49,473 nucleotides of DNA from CAZYTX01 sp964650485 (GTDB lineage: Bacteria > RBG-13-61-14 > DATKZS01). Shown piece after piece: positions 1-8,088 of this stretch (position 1 is the first letter of the stretch; each line of letters begins with the position of its first letter). Below the pieces are notes generated by a model. It worked only from the letters and a program-made list of their open reading frames with translations. It ran no database searches and was not told where the DNA came from. The stretch is from contig CAZYTX010000027.1 in assembly GCA_964650485.1 (NCBI GenBank), forward strand, positions 1 to 49,473. The letters are read 5' to 3'. A program made the translations under genes and the position numbers.

Positions 1-148
1 CTCTCCTTCCCGCTTGGCGAAACCAAATTCAAAGTTTCGCAACAGGCACTAACTAAATACTGTAGCATCTTGCAGGAAGGCCGCGCAGGCTGCGGCAGGT
101 GTATTTACCGGGAGAGCGTGAGCGCAAAGCCAGTGAAGAGGTTTTGAC

Positions 149-1897
149 ATGGCGAGGAAAGCCCCCCCCCGCGGGCCTTGCATATATGCTTTTACGGTTG
201 CGGTCCTGGTCTTTGTCTGCATGGCCGCGAGGTCCGCGTCTGCGCGCGCCGCGCCTCCGGTCGAGCCCGGCCGCGAGCCCTGGCAAAGGGCTGTGCCGCA
301 GGCGGGCTCCGCTTTAGAGAACGGCTGGGACCGGGGCTTTGTCTTCCCGGTCCACGCTCCCCGGACCGAGCCCCTGGACAAGTCCCTTCCCCTGCCCGAG
401 GTGCTGCGCGAGCTCTCCCGCCCGCGCGGCTACGTGTCCCCCGAGAGCGTGGTCAACACCGGCCCCTTCCCGCTCCCTTACAACGACTTCGTTCAGGCCT
501 ACATTGACTACTACTCCGGGGAGGCCAGGCGCGACTTTGCAAAATGGCTAATGCGCTCGGGTATGTACCGGGACATGGTGAAGGCGAGGCTGCGCGAGCG
601 CGGCATGCCGGAGGAGCTGTTCCACCTCGCCATGATCGAGAGCGGGTTCAGGCTGAAGGCCAGGAGCCGCGCCGGTGCCAAGGGGATGTGGCAGTTCATG
701 CGGGCCACGGGGGAGAATTTCGGACTTGCAGTGAACTACTGGGCGGATGAAAGGTGCGACCCTGAAAAGAGCACCGAGGCCGCGCTAGACTATCTGGGCT
801 ACCTCTACGAGCGTTTCGGAGACTGGCACCTTGCCGCGGCCGCTTACAACGCTGGCGAGGGCAAGGTGGCGCGGGGCCTGCGTTACACCGGCTGCGAGGA
901 CTACTGGTGCCTTTGCGATAAAAGGGTTATTAGGCTCGAGACCCGGGCCTACCTCCCAAAGATAATCGCGGCCGCCATGATCTCGAACAGGCCCGAGGCC
1001 TACGGGTTCCACAACATCGAGCGCATGGAGGCGCTCGCATACGAGGACGTGCCCGTGCACGGCGCAGTGGACCTTCGCCTGCTGGCCGATTGCGCCGGCG
1101 TGACCGTGTCCGGGCTCAAATCCATAAACCCCGAGCTCATGAGGTTCTGCACCCCCCCGGGGGGCGAGTACACCCTTCATATACCGCCCGGCAAGAGCGC
1201 CCGCTTCCGCAAAGCATATGCCAAGCTTTCGCCCAAGGACCGGGACGCCTTCAAGAAGCACACGGTAAAGGAGGGCGAGTGCCTGGGCACGGTGGCCGCG
1301 GGCTACGGGGTGAGCAAGTGGATGCTGGCCTACATGAACGGCATGTCGCCCCACGGGTGGCTCAAGCAGGGGCAGGTGCTCACCGTGCCTGCGCCCAGGG
1401 ACGCGGCCTACAACCCGCCCACAACCCCCGCTCCCGGCCGGCGGGTGGCATACAGGAAGGGTAGCGGCAACGCCTTGTTCTACATTGCAAAGCCGGGGGA
1501 CACCTTGTGGGAGATCGCCATGATCTTCGGGGTGTCAGTGGCCGACCTTGCGGAGTGGAACCGCATCCCGGACCCGGCCACCCTGCGGCCCGGCAGGGAG
1601 CTCGTGATATACGCCGAGCAGAGAAGGGAACCCTACTCCGGGATCGGTCCGGGGGAGGAGTTGAAAAGCCCGGCGCCGGCGTGCACTTGCGAGCGCCGCA
1701 CCGCTTTCCACCGGGTTGAAAAGGGGGAGTCGCTGTGGAAGATAGCAAGAGAGTACGGCGCCGGCGTGGAAGAGGTTATGGAGTGCAACGGCCTGGTCTC
1801 GGAAATGGTAAAACCCGGCCAGGTGCTCACCGTGTGCATTGACCAGGGCCGCGGGACCAGGGGCGCACCGCACGGCTATATCACTTCGGGCAATTGA
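149..1897 (+). CDS. mltD: Membrane-bound lytic murein transglycosylase D-like, SLT domain plus three LysM
   Basis: Predicted exported enzyme that cleaves the glycan strands of peptidoglycan. The 582-residue protein starts with a basic n-region and a hydrophobic stretch (about residues 12-30) that looks like a signal peptide. The SLT (goose-lysozyme-like) domain covers about residues 150-260. It contains the catalytic Glu in the motif IESGF near residue 166, followed by AGAKGMWQFM and AAYNAGEGKV, all hallmarks of the MltD/Slt family. Three LysM peptidoglycan-binding modules follow, near residues 370-415, 445-490 and 517-560, each with the pattern (V/I)xxGxxLxxIA. The ATG at 149 is preceded by AGAGG at a usable distance. 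The gene stands alone, convergent with the BKACE gene. Family assignment is firm; the exact MltD versus generic LysM-transglycosylase label is less so. Confidence 0.9.
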   Translation: MARKAPPRGPCIYAFTVAVLVFVCMAARSASARAAPPVEPGREPWQRAVPQAGSALENGWDRGFVFPVHAPRTEPLDKSLPLPEVLRELSRPRGYVSPESVVNTGPFPLPYNDFVQAYIDYYSGEARRDFAKWLMRSGMYRDMVKARLRERGMPEELFHLAMIESGFRLKARSRAGAKGMWQFMRATGENFGLAVNYWADERCDPEKSTEAALDYLGYLYERFGDWHLAAAAYNAGEGKVARGLRYTGCEDYWCLCDKRVIRLETRAYLPKIIAAAMISNRPEAYGFHNIERMEALAYEDVPVHGAVDLRLLADCAGVTVSGLKSINPELMRFCTPPGGEYTLHIPPGKSARFRKAYAKLSPKDRDAFKKHTVKEGECLGTVAAGYGVSKWMLAYMNGMSPHGWLKQGQVLTVPAPRDAAYNPPTTPAPGRRVAYRKGSGNALFYIAKPGDTLWEIAMIFGVSVADLAEWNRIPDPATLRPGRELVIYAEQRREPYSGIGPGEELKSPAPACTCERRTAFHRVEKGESLWKIAREYGAGVEEVMECNGLVSEMVKPGQVLTVCIDQGRGTRGAPHGYITSGN

Positions 1898-1956
1898 GCT
1901 TTGCTTTTTCTCTGCTCCTCTTAGTCAACTCCAAGGAGTGTTGAGGGACCAGGGCC

Positions 1957-2829
1957 TCACCCCTTTCGCAGGCCGAGCATCTGCCTTGCCTCGGCCGGTG
2001 TTGCAACCTGTCTGTCAACCAGCTTGGCTATCTTTACCGCGTACTCCACCTGCTCCCAGTTGCCCTTGGCCAGCTCTCCGCCCGGCACCCTCACGCTGTC
2101 CTCCAGGCCCACCCTGATGTGGCCCCCCATGAAGGCCGCCTGCATGGCCGCGGGTATCTGGTTTGGCCCCACCCCGCACACCGACCAGGTGGCGTCGCCC
2201 GGTATCAGGTCCTTCATGAGGCACAGCCCCAGGGCCGAGTGCGCGATCCCGCCGGCCACGCCGAACACGAACTGAAAGTGCAGCGGCTCCTCGAACAGGT
2301 CCCCCTGCTTCCTCACCAGCAGGACGTTGTAGACACCGCCCGGGTCGTAAGCCTCGAACTCTGGCTTGACGTTGTTCTCCTTCATCTGCCTTCCAAAGTC
2401 CTGGAGCATGGCAAAGGTGTTCTCGAAGATGATCTCGCCGAACACCCTGCCCTGTTTGTGGTCCGCGAGCGCGAAGTTCATGGTGTTGGTGTTGAGGCTT
2501 GCCATCTCCGGCTTCATGGCGACTATGGGCGCGATCCTCTGCTCGGGTTTTAAGCCCGCGGTGATGGCGCTCGACATGTTGATGATAAGCTCGGGACACT
2601 TGTCCCGGATGGCCTCGATGCACGGCCTGACCTTCTCGATGTCAGGCGTGGCCAGCCCGGTGTTCTCGTCCTTGGCGTGCACGTGCACTATGGAGCCGCC
2701 CGAGTCGTAGACCTTGTAAGCCTCTTCTGCGAACTCCTCCGGGGTGTAGGGCACCGCGGGGTTGTTGTTCTTCAGGGTGGCCCCTCCTGCCAGGGCCGCT
2801 GTAATGATCACCTTGTCCTTTGAAGACAT
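1957..2829 (-). CDS. BKACE family beta-keto acid cleavage enzyme (DUF849)
   Basis: Member of the beta-keto acid cleavage enzyme family, typified by 3-keto-5-aminohexanoate cleavage enzyme (Kce). These Zn-dependent TIM-barrel enzymes condense a beta-keto acid with acetyl-CoA, giving acetoacetate and a new CoA ester. The 290-residue length fits the family. The N-terminal strand motif VIITAALAGG, the zinc-binding VHVHAKD segment near residue 49 (two His), and the GLEDS segment near residue 240 match known family landmarks. The substrate cannot be read from sequence; lysine fermentation is only one of many family roles and no other kam or kdd genes are nearby. The neighbouring SCP2-like gene lies upstream on the same strand but is separated by a repeat element, so co-transcription is uncertain. 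Confidence 0.88.
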   Translation of the reverse strand: MSSKDKVIITAALAGGATLKNNNPAVPYTPEEFAEEAYKVYDSGGSIVHVHAKDENTGLATPDIEKVRPCIEAIRDKCPELIINMSSAITAGLKPEQRIAPIVAMKPEMASLNTNTMNFALADHKQGRVFGEIIFENTFAMLQDFGRQMKENNVKPEFEAYDPGGVYNVLLVRKQGDLFEEPLHFQFVFGVAGGIAHSALGLCLMKDLIPGDATWSVCGVGPNQIPAAMQAAFMGGHIRVGLEDSVRVPGGELAKGNWEQVEYAVKIAKLVDRQVATPAEARQMLGLRKG

Positions 2830-2853
2830 GCATTCCTCCCTCTTACACTCTTA

Positions 2854-2968
2854 TTTCGCACAGAGACACGGAGGACACAGAGAAATAAAAATAAAAGTTG
2901 TGATTATTTGCTCACGTATTTTTACAAGGAACATAAAAAACTCCGTGTTCTCTGCGCCTCTGTGCGAT
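2854..2968. repeat. Palindromic repeat element, copy 1 (CGCACAGAG family)
   Basis: The left arm (about 2856-2882) and right arm (about 2941-2968) are inverted repeats of about 27 bases with roughly five mismatches. Both arms begin TCGCACAGAG when read inwards. The 58-base centre is AT-rich. A second, related element lies at 28931-29083, and the flanking bases outside the right arm (CTTTGCTT) are also similar, so the two are copies of one dispersed element. It carries no ORF. It could be a MITE-like or REP-like sequence, or act as a transcription stop between the SCP2-like and BKACE genes. Confidence 0.8.
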
Positions 2969-3002
2969 ACAATTCTTTGCTTGTCTAGCCCCGGTCCGGG
3001 CC

Positions 3003-3617
3003 TCAGCCCATGGCGAGTGGCGCGAGCTGCATGAGGAACCCGAAGTCGCCGTCAACCTTGATCTTGCCGCTCATGAAGGCTGACTGCGGGTTGAGTTCAC
3101 CCGACTGCATGGCCTTCATGTCGGACTCGGCCACGGTGATGGTCACGGTGGGCGAGTCCTGGAGCGGGCCGAAGTTTATCCTCGCCTGCAAGGGGTCCTC
3201 CTCGCTTTTGACCCGGAACTCGATCATGCCCTTTACGTTCTTTATGGCCTCCGCAGTCTTCTTCATCTGCTTTGCAGCCTTGTCCGGCTTGACCTCGCCC
3301 CCGCCGCCTGCTCCCATGCCCGGCATCATCTTTCTCTTGCCGGTGATGAACTCCTTCATGTGCCCCGCGGACAGGATAACGTAGAGGAGCGCGTCATCGG
3401 AGAGGCCCGGCCGGGTGCCTGCCTGGCCATCCTTCACCACCAAAGTCCAGTCACCGCCGTCCTCGCCCTCGGCGCGGAACCCCACTGCCATGTCAAGGTC
3501 GGGCGCGTGCTCCTTGATCATGGGGTTTATCGGGGCAATCTGCTCGGGCAGCCAGGTCTCGAAGTACTCTTTCAGGCCGATGTCTTCCGGCGGATTGGGA
3601 AGATTCATAAGTCCCAT
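3003..3617 (-). CDS. SCP2 sterol-binding-like domain protein
   Basis: Small cytosolic protein (204 residues) whose C-terminal half resembles the SCP2 lipid-binding fold. It has an amphipathic, Lys-rich central segment, then a strand IEFRVKSEE, the segment ARINFGPL, the TVTITVAESD strand and a final NPQSAFMSGKIKVDGDFGFL segment, the typical SCP2 ending. The N-terminal half is less clear. The start at 3617 is chosen because AGGAGG lies nine bases upstream; the longer reading frame to 3659 lacks this. In other deltaproteobacteria such proteins often sit near fatty-acid and CoA-ester enzymes, which agrees with the BKACE and acyl-CoA dehydrogenase genes on either side, but the ligand is unknown. 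Confidence 0.75.
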   Translation of the reverse strand: MGLMNLPNPPEDIGLKEYFETWLPEQIAPINPMIKEHAPDLDMAVGFRAEGEDGGDWTLVVKDGQAGTRPGLSDDALLYVILSAGHMKEFITGKRKMMPGMGAGGGGEVKPDKAAKQMKKTAEAIKNVKGMIEFRVKSEEDPLQARINFGPLQDSPTVTITVAESDMKAMQSGELNPQSAFMSGKIKVDGDFGFLMQLAPLAMG

Positions 3618-3740
3618 TTTTTCTATCCTCCTTTCACCTTTCTTTGCTAAATAGACCACGGCGGCGCGTAATTGTCAAGTGAAATAACGCCTGTTATGTG
3701 AGAAGATGTAAGCCATTGTTTTTGTGTATTAAATTGCGTC

Positions 3741-3769
3741 TTGACAAGCAAAAACAAATGTGGTTTATT
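3741..3769 (+). promoter_or_regulatory. Candidate sigma-70 promoter upstream of the TatT-like gene
   Basis: A perfect TTGACA (3741-3746) is followed after 17 bases by TTTATT (3764-3769), a weak -10. It lies about 155 bases upstream of the TatT-like start, and the transcript would run through the REP-like cluster at 3811-3884. The -35 box is convincing, the -10 is not. Confidence 0.4.
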
Positions 3770-3810
3770 AGCCGCTGCATAAAAGAGGGCAAAAAAAGTG
3801 AGCATCTGGC

Positions 3811-3884
3811 GGGAGCGAGCTCCGCTCGCGATTATCGAGGCCAGAAGGCCCCTCCCACAAATCGAGACCGGAAGACCTCTCCCG
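3811..3884. repeat. REP-like cluster of three hairpin units in a 307-base gene-free stretch
   Basis: The gene-free stretch 3618-3924 contains this cluster. Unit 1 (3811-3831) is a GC-rich near-palindrome centred on GAGCTC. Units 2 (3835-3857) and 3 (3862-3884) are 23-base direct repeats of each other with six differences. Two of the differences are compensatory: the outer stem is GAGG/CCTC in unit 2 and GAGA/TCTC in unit 3. Read on the minus strand the pattern resembles the GGGAG...CTCGC repeats common in proteobacterial intergenic regions. The rest of the stretch shows only the candidate promoter and the ribosome binding site of the next gene. Confidence 0.7.
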
Positions 3885-3924
3885 CAGGTAATCATTCAGA
3901 AGTCCCGAAAGGAGGCTTTAAACC

Positions 3925-4716
3925 ATGAGAGCTCTTAATATCCGAAACATCGGCCTTGCAGTGATGCTTGCGGCCCTGGTCCCGTTTATTGCCATGGGCC
4001 AGGAGCCAAAGGAAAGCACTGCTGAATGGATGGAAAAGGGAGAGCAGGCATGGGAGCAGAGGGATGACATCGAGAAGCTTCGCCAGGCTGTGCATGCCTT
4101 TGAGAGGGCCGCTTCAATGGAGGGCGCGGGTGTGGAGCCACTTGTCAGGGTTGCCCATGCCAGCTACTGGCTGGGCGAGGTGTTGCCCGAGGACGGGGAG
4201 AAGCAGAGGGTCCAGGCGTACCAGGGCTGTTACGACGCGGCTGTAAAGGCCATGGCCATGGATGAGACCAGCCCGGGCGCTAACCTGTGGGCCACGGTGT
4301 GCAACGGCAGGAAGGCGGAGATCAAGGGGCTGCTTTCAGGCAGCTATGACCTCGGGCTTGCCATAGTGTGCCTGAACGTGGTGGCAAGGGAGCAGAACGA
4401 CTACTACTACGGGGCCATCTACAGGTACTGGGGAAGGTTCGTGTACGAGATACCGTCACTGGGAAGGAGGATTGCGAGCTTCAGCCTGGACGACTCGGTG
4501 TTCCTCTATGAGCAGGCGCTCAAGATCGAGCCCGACTTCTTCATGACCAGGCTCTACCTTGCCGAGACCTATCTTGCAAAAAAGAACAAGCACCTTGCAA
4601 AAAGGGAGCTTTTATATATCTTGAAGACCCCTGCGGACGTGGTCCCGGGAGCGGAGCCGGAAAACAGTTTCTACCAGCAAAAGGCCAGGGAGTTCCTTGA
4701 CAAAGAGTTCCCCTGA
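3925..4716 (+). CDS. TatT-like periplasmic TPR protein (TRAP transporter T component family)
   Basis: Predicted exported helical-repeat protein of 263 residues. A signal peptide is visible (basic start, hydrophobic segment about residues 10-24, cleavage near MGQ). The body has TPR-like helices, for example WMEKGEQAWEQRDD at the start and SVFLYEQALKIEPDFFMTRLYLAETYLAKK near residues 195-225. The overall pattern resembles the TatT (TP0956-like) proteins that work with DctP-type solute receptors in TRAP/TPAT transport of hydrophobic ligands. No DctP, DctQ or DctM gene is adjacent, so the partner is elsewhere or the role differs. A strong AAAGGAGG precedes the ATG. The acyl-CoA dehydrogenase gene follows after 30 bases, suggesting one transcript. 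Confidence 0.65.
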   Translation: MRALNIRNIGLAVMLAALVPFIAMGQEPKESTAEWMEKGEQAWEQRDDIEKLRQAVHAFERAASMEGAGVEPLVRVAHASYWLGEVLPEDGEKQRVQAYQGCYDAAVKAMAMDETSPGANLWATVCNGRKAEIKGLLSGSYDLGLAIVCLNVVAREQNDYYYGAIYRYWGRFVYEIPSLGRRIASFSLDDSVFLYEQALKIEPDFFMTRLYLAETYLAKKNKHLAKRELLYILKTPADVVPGAEPENSFYQQKAREFLDKEFP

Positions 4717-4746
4717 TGCCTTGATAAAAACAGGAGGAGGCAAGAG

Positions 4747-6012
4747 ATGTTCGAGCTAAACGAGGTGCAGAGGATGGTCGAGCAGATGGCCAGGGCGTTC
4801 GCGGACAAGGAGGTCGCGCCCAAGGTGGAGGCCCTGGAGAGCGGCGAGGTCCTGCCCTACGAGATCATGCGCGATATGGCCGGCAAGTTCGGCATAAAGA
4901 ACCTGATGCAGCAGGGCGAGAACAAGGACCAGAAAGAAGAGGGCGAGGAGAAAGAGGAAGCAAAAGGAGACGAGGGCGGGGGGCTGTTCGGCGGGATTGG
5001 CGACCCGCTGCTCGCGGCCATCGTGGGCAAGGAGCTCTCCAGGGTGAGCCCGGGCTTCTGCCTGGCAATGGGCGCCAGCGTGGGGCTGTCGGGCGGGACC
5101 ATCATGGCCAAGGGCACTCCCCCCCAGAAGGAAAAGTACGGCATCCCGGTCATCACCATGGAAAAGGTGGGCTGCTGGGGAATGTCAGAGCCCGGCTCCG
5201 GCTCGGACGCATTCGCGCTCACCACCACGGCAAAGCCCAAGGACGACGGGTACGTGCTGAACGGGTCCAAGACCTTCATCACAAACTCACCCTACGCGGA
5301 CGTGTTCGTGATCTATGCGAAGATTGACCGGGGACAGGCGGACAAGCGCGACAAGCGCTTCATATTCCCTTTTGTCATGGAAAAGGGCGCGCCCGGCCTG
5401 ACTGCTTCCAAGCCCTTCAAGAAGATGGGAATGAGGGCCTCACCCACGGGCGAGGTGTTCCTGGACGACGTGTTCGTAAAGAAGGACCAGCTCCTGGGCG
5501 AGAGCGAGGAGAAGTCGGCCCGGGACCAGGCCAAGGACGTGTTCGCCGGCGAGCGCTCTGGGGCCCCTTCCATGGCCTGGGGGATCATCGAGCGCTGCCT
5601 GGAGGAATCAATAAAGTACGCCGTGCAGCGCAAGCAGTGGGGCAAGCCCATAGCAGAGTTCCAGCTCATCCAGGAGAAGATCGCAAAGATGTACGTGGCC
5701 CTGGAGAACGTGCGCAACATAGCATTCAAGATGGCCTGGGCGGGCAAGAACAAAAAGGCCACGCCCGAGGACCAGTGCGTGGCCAAGTACTACTGCGCGA
5801 ACGCCGCGGTGGACGTGGCCATGGAGGCCATACAGCTCATGGGTGGGTACGGCTTCATGGAGGAGTACCACGTGGAGAGGCTCATGCGGGACGCGAAGCT
5901 TCTCTGCATCGGTGGCGGCACGGACGAGATACAGCTACTCACAATCGCCAAGCAGCTCCTGAGGAAGTACGACTACGAGGTGACCATATCCGGGTCAAAG
6001 GAGTTCCTCTGA
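4747..6012 (+). CDS. Acyl-CoA dehydrogenase with a charged insert
   Basis: FAD-dependent enzyme that forms the alpha,beta double bond of an acyl-CoA thioester. The 421 residues contain the three usual domains: an N-terminal helical part, the middle beta part with CWGMSEPGSGSDAFALTTTA (about residues 137-156) and the C-terminal helical part with AIQLMGGYGFMEEYHVERLMRD. The motif that holds the catalytic Glu in medium-chain enzymes (YEGT) reads IGGGT here. A Glu in AGERSG at the start of the C-terminal domain matches the alternative position used by isovaleryl- and long-chain acyl-CoA dehydrogenases. A charged low-complexity insert (about residues 57-78, mostly Glu and Lys) interrupts the N-terminal domain and is unusual. 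AGGAGG lies just upstream of the start. Confidence 0.93.
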   Translation: MFELNEVQRMVEQMARAFADKEVAPKVEALESGEVLPYEIMRDMAGKFGIKNLMQQGENKDQKEEGEEKEEAKGDEGGGLFGGIGDPLLAAIVGKELSRVSPGFCLAMGASVGLSGGTIMAKGTPPQKEKYGIPVITMEKVGCWGMSEPGSGSDAFALTTTAKPKDDGYVLNGSKTFITNSPYADVFVIYAKIDRGQADKRDKRFIFPFVMEKGAPGLTASKPFKKMGMRASPTGEVFLDDVFVKKDQLLGESEEKSARDQAKDVFAGERSGAPSMAWGIIERCLEESIKYAVQRKQWGKPIAEFQLIQEKIAKMYVALENVRNIAFKMAWAGKNKKATPEDQCVAKYYCANAAVDVAMEAIQLMGGYGFMEEYHVERLMRDAKLLCIGGGTDEIQLLTIAKQLLRKYDYEVTISGSKEFL

Positions 6013-6160
6013 TACGGGGAACAGATGGATTAAATATCATTTCTGAGGGGAATGCCATAAGCGCTGGCAGGTCCTTGACATAAGGGATTTCGCAGATTTC
6101 AGCTCTTCCATATTTCAGAGGTTTAATCCATGGACTTAAAACAAGGAACGAGCCTCTAAT

Positions 6161-6187
6161 TTGAAAGCACCGAGGGTATGCTATATT
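6161..6187 (+). promoter_or_regulatory. Candidate extended -10 promoter of the ATPase/DUF4276 module
   Basis: TTGAAA (6161-6166) lies 15 bases before TATATT (6182-6187), which is preceded by TGC, an extended -10. Transcription would begin about 20 bases before the ATG at 6214. The intergenic region 6013-6213 is AT-rich compared with the preceding gene and shows no ORF. This suggests that the module is expressed from its own promoter. Confidence 0.55.
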
Positions 6188-6213
6188 CTTTTATGTCACG
6201 ATGGAGGTGATTT

Positions 6214-7431
6214 ATGGCTTTGATCGAAGGCTTCCGCGTTCAAAACTATGGTGTATTAAAGGATATTACCCTTGGAAAGCTCTGGAACACGCCTGATTTA
6301 TGTCCCTTGACCCCTCTGGTGGCGGTAATCGGGAAGAACGGTTCGGGCAAGAGCACTCTTTTCGATGCTTTTGGATTTCTGGCAGATTGTCTGTCAGTAG
6401 GTGTTGAAGAAGCATGTGATCTAAAGGGGCGGGGAGGCTTTGAAAGACTTGTATCAAACGGATGCTCTGGTCCAATTAGTTTTGTCGTTTATTTCCGGGA
6501 ATCTTCAAATGACAGGCCTATAACCTATGAGGTAAGCATTTCCCTTGATGACAGCCATCGCCCCTATGTAGAACACGAGCGGTTGCGGCAAAGGCGAAAA
6601 GGGGTGTCATACGGCCAGCCATTCTCTTTTCTTTTTCTTGATTCGGGCCGAGGCGAAGCATGGAAAGGTGAAAGTTATGGAGATGAGGAATCACTCAAGG
6701 TCCCCGTGGAGTTGACTGATAGTCGACATCTAGGCATCGCCACTCTTGGGACGTTGAAAGAACACCCTCGAATTACGATCTTCAGAAATTTTCTCCAGGA
6801 TTGGTATCTCTCTTACTTTACACCTGACGCAGCGCGCAGCCTTCCCCTTGCCGGGCCACAAAAGCATCTTAATATCCACGGAGACAACCTGGGTAATGTC
6901 GTTCAATACATGGAACGGGAATACACCGGTCGTTTTCAGCATGTACTTAACAGAATTGCGGAGAAGATTCCAGGTGTAAATAAAATCAGCACCAAGAAAT
7001 CTCCTGACGGTAGACTTCTTTTGCAGTTTAATGATAATAGATTCCAAGACCCTTTTTACGCACAGCAGATGTCGGATGGCACTCTGAAGATATTCGCATA
7101 CTTGTTGCTATTGGAAGACCCCGACCCACCGCCATTCATTTGCATCGAAGAACCTGAGAACGGCCTTTATCATAAGCTGTTAGAGTCTTTGGCAACAGAG
7201 TTCAGAAGGCATGCAACTGGCAAGAAGCATGCCCCGCAGATTTTCATAACTACCCACCAGCCTTATTTTGTGGACGCCTTAGAACCAGAAGAGACCTGGG
7301 TGCTGGAAAAAGAGGAGAGCGGTTTCGCTACTATTCACCGAGCGAGTGAAGATCAAATAGTAAAAAGTATGGTAGATGAAGGGCGCCCTCTGGGAAGCTT
7401 ATGGTACAGTGATTATCTGGATGCAAGGTGA
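6214..7431 (+). CDS. AAA (ABC-type, AAA_21) ATPase of a putative split OLD-like system
   Basis: SMC/ABC-type ATPase of 405 residues. Walker A GKNGSGKST is at about residues 39-47. An ABC-signature-like MSDGT is near 285, Walker B FICIEEPENGL near 308-318 and the switch His in TTHQPY near 347. There are no membrane segments. The architecture is that of overcoming-lysogenization-defect (OLD) and related anti-phage ATPases, but the TOPRIM nuclease domain normally fused to OLD is absent and the next gene supplies a candidate. A near-perfect ribosome binding site GGAGGTGAT precedes the start. Base composition is clearly more AT-rich than the flanking genes, a sign of horizontal acquisition. Family call is firm; the defence role is inference. 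Confidence 0.85.
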   Translation: MALIEGFRVQNYGVLKDITLGKLWNTPDLCPLTPLVAVIGKNGSGKSTLFDAFGFLADCLSVGVEEACDLKGRGGFERLVSNGCSGPISFVVYFRESSNDRPITYEVSISLDDSHRPYVEHERLRQRRKGVSYGQPFSFLFLDSGRGEAWKGESYGDEESLKVPVELTDSRHLGIATLGTLKEHPRITIFRNFLQDWYLSYFTPDAARSLPLAGPQKHLNIHGDNLGNVVQYMEREYTGRFQHVLNRIAEKIPGVNKISTKKSPDGRLLLQFNDNRFQDPFYAQQMSDGTLKIFAYLLLLEDPDPPPFICIEEPENGLYHKLLESLATEFRRHATGKKHAPQIFITTHQPYFVDALEPEETWVLEKEESGFATIHRASEDQIVKSMVDEGRPLGSLWYSDYLDAR

Positions 7432-7437
7432 GCTATC

Positions 7438-8088
7438 ATGCACCTTGAGATTCTTGTAGAAGGGCAATCTGATCTAACCGCTCTCTCGGAGATTATACCC
7501 AAGATTATCGGGCCATATAAAAACCCTCATACCTGGAAAATCCATAAGCACCGCGGAGTTGGAGGGTTGCCAAAAAACCCGATTAACAAACCAGACCCGA
7601 GGAATCCAACCTTACTACATAACCTTCCCGCATCATTGAGAGCTTACGGGAAGAGCCTGGGTGATAACCAGGCCGTTGTTGTTCTTGTTGATCTGGATGA
7701 CAGAGATTGCATCGAATTTAAAAAGTCAATGGAAGGATTATTACACCGCTGCAATCCAATACCAAAGCACCTATTCCGGATAGCAATTGAGGAGTTGGAG
7801 GCATGGTTTCTCGGAGATAGGACTGCCTTGCTTTCCGCGTATCCGAAATCCAATCCGTCTGTTTTGTCAGGATATAAACAAGACGGTATTTGTGGAACAT
7901 GGGAATTACTGGCTGACGCTATTTACAGCGGGGGAGCTGAAGCTCTTAAGGCTAAGGGCAGACAAGCTCCTTTGGAAGAAAAGCGAATTTGGGCAAAAAG
8001 TATTGCTCCCAAGATGGATGTCAATAATAACCTTTCACCAAGTTTCAGGGCCTTTAGGAATGGGATACTATCCTTGGTTTTATCATAA
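7438..8088 (+). CDS. DUF4276 family TOPRIM-like protein, partner of the ATPase
   Basis: 216-residue protein beginning six bases after the ATPase stop, so almost surely co-transcribed. It begins with a strand and the motif VEGQSD (residues 7-12), equivalent to the TOPRIM Glu motif. An Asp cluster VDLDDRD lies near residues 86-92 and EELEAWFLGD near residues 118-127. The order Glu, DxD, then acidic helix fits the TOPRIM fold of OLD-family nucleases and the DUF4276 family. Known split systems pair such an ATPase with a TOPRIM effector (PARIS uses the DUF4435 protein AriB). DUF4276 as the effector is the interesting variant here. Nuclease activity is inferred, not shown. Its stop shares one base with the next start. 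Confidence 0.8.
   Translation: MHLEILVEGQSDLTALSEIIPKIIGPYKNPHTWKIHKHRGVGGLPKNPINKPDPRNPTLLHNLPASLRAYGKSLGDNQAVVVLVDLDDRDCIEFKKSMEGLLHRCNPIPKHLFRIAIEELEAWFLGDRTALLSAYPKSNPSVLSGYKQDGICGTWELLADAIYSGGAEALKAKGRQAPLEEKRIWAKSIAPKMDVNNNLSPSFRAFRNGILSLVLS

Noticed and set aside
1..148. A coding feature at the left edge
   Set aside because: No frame with start signals or motif was found; only the ribosome binding site of the first gene is supported.
3747..3763. A riboswitch or leader in the 307-base stretch before the TatT-like gene
   Set aside because: The stretch is explained by a REP-like hairpin cluster; no known aptamer pattern was seen.
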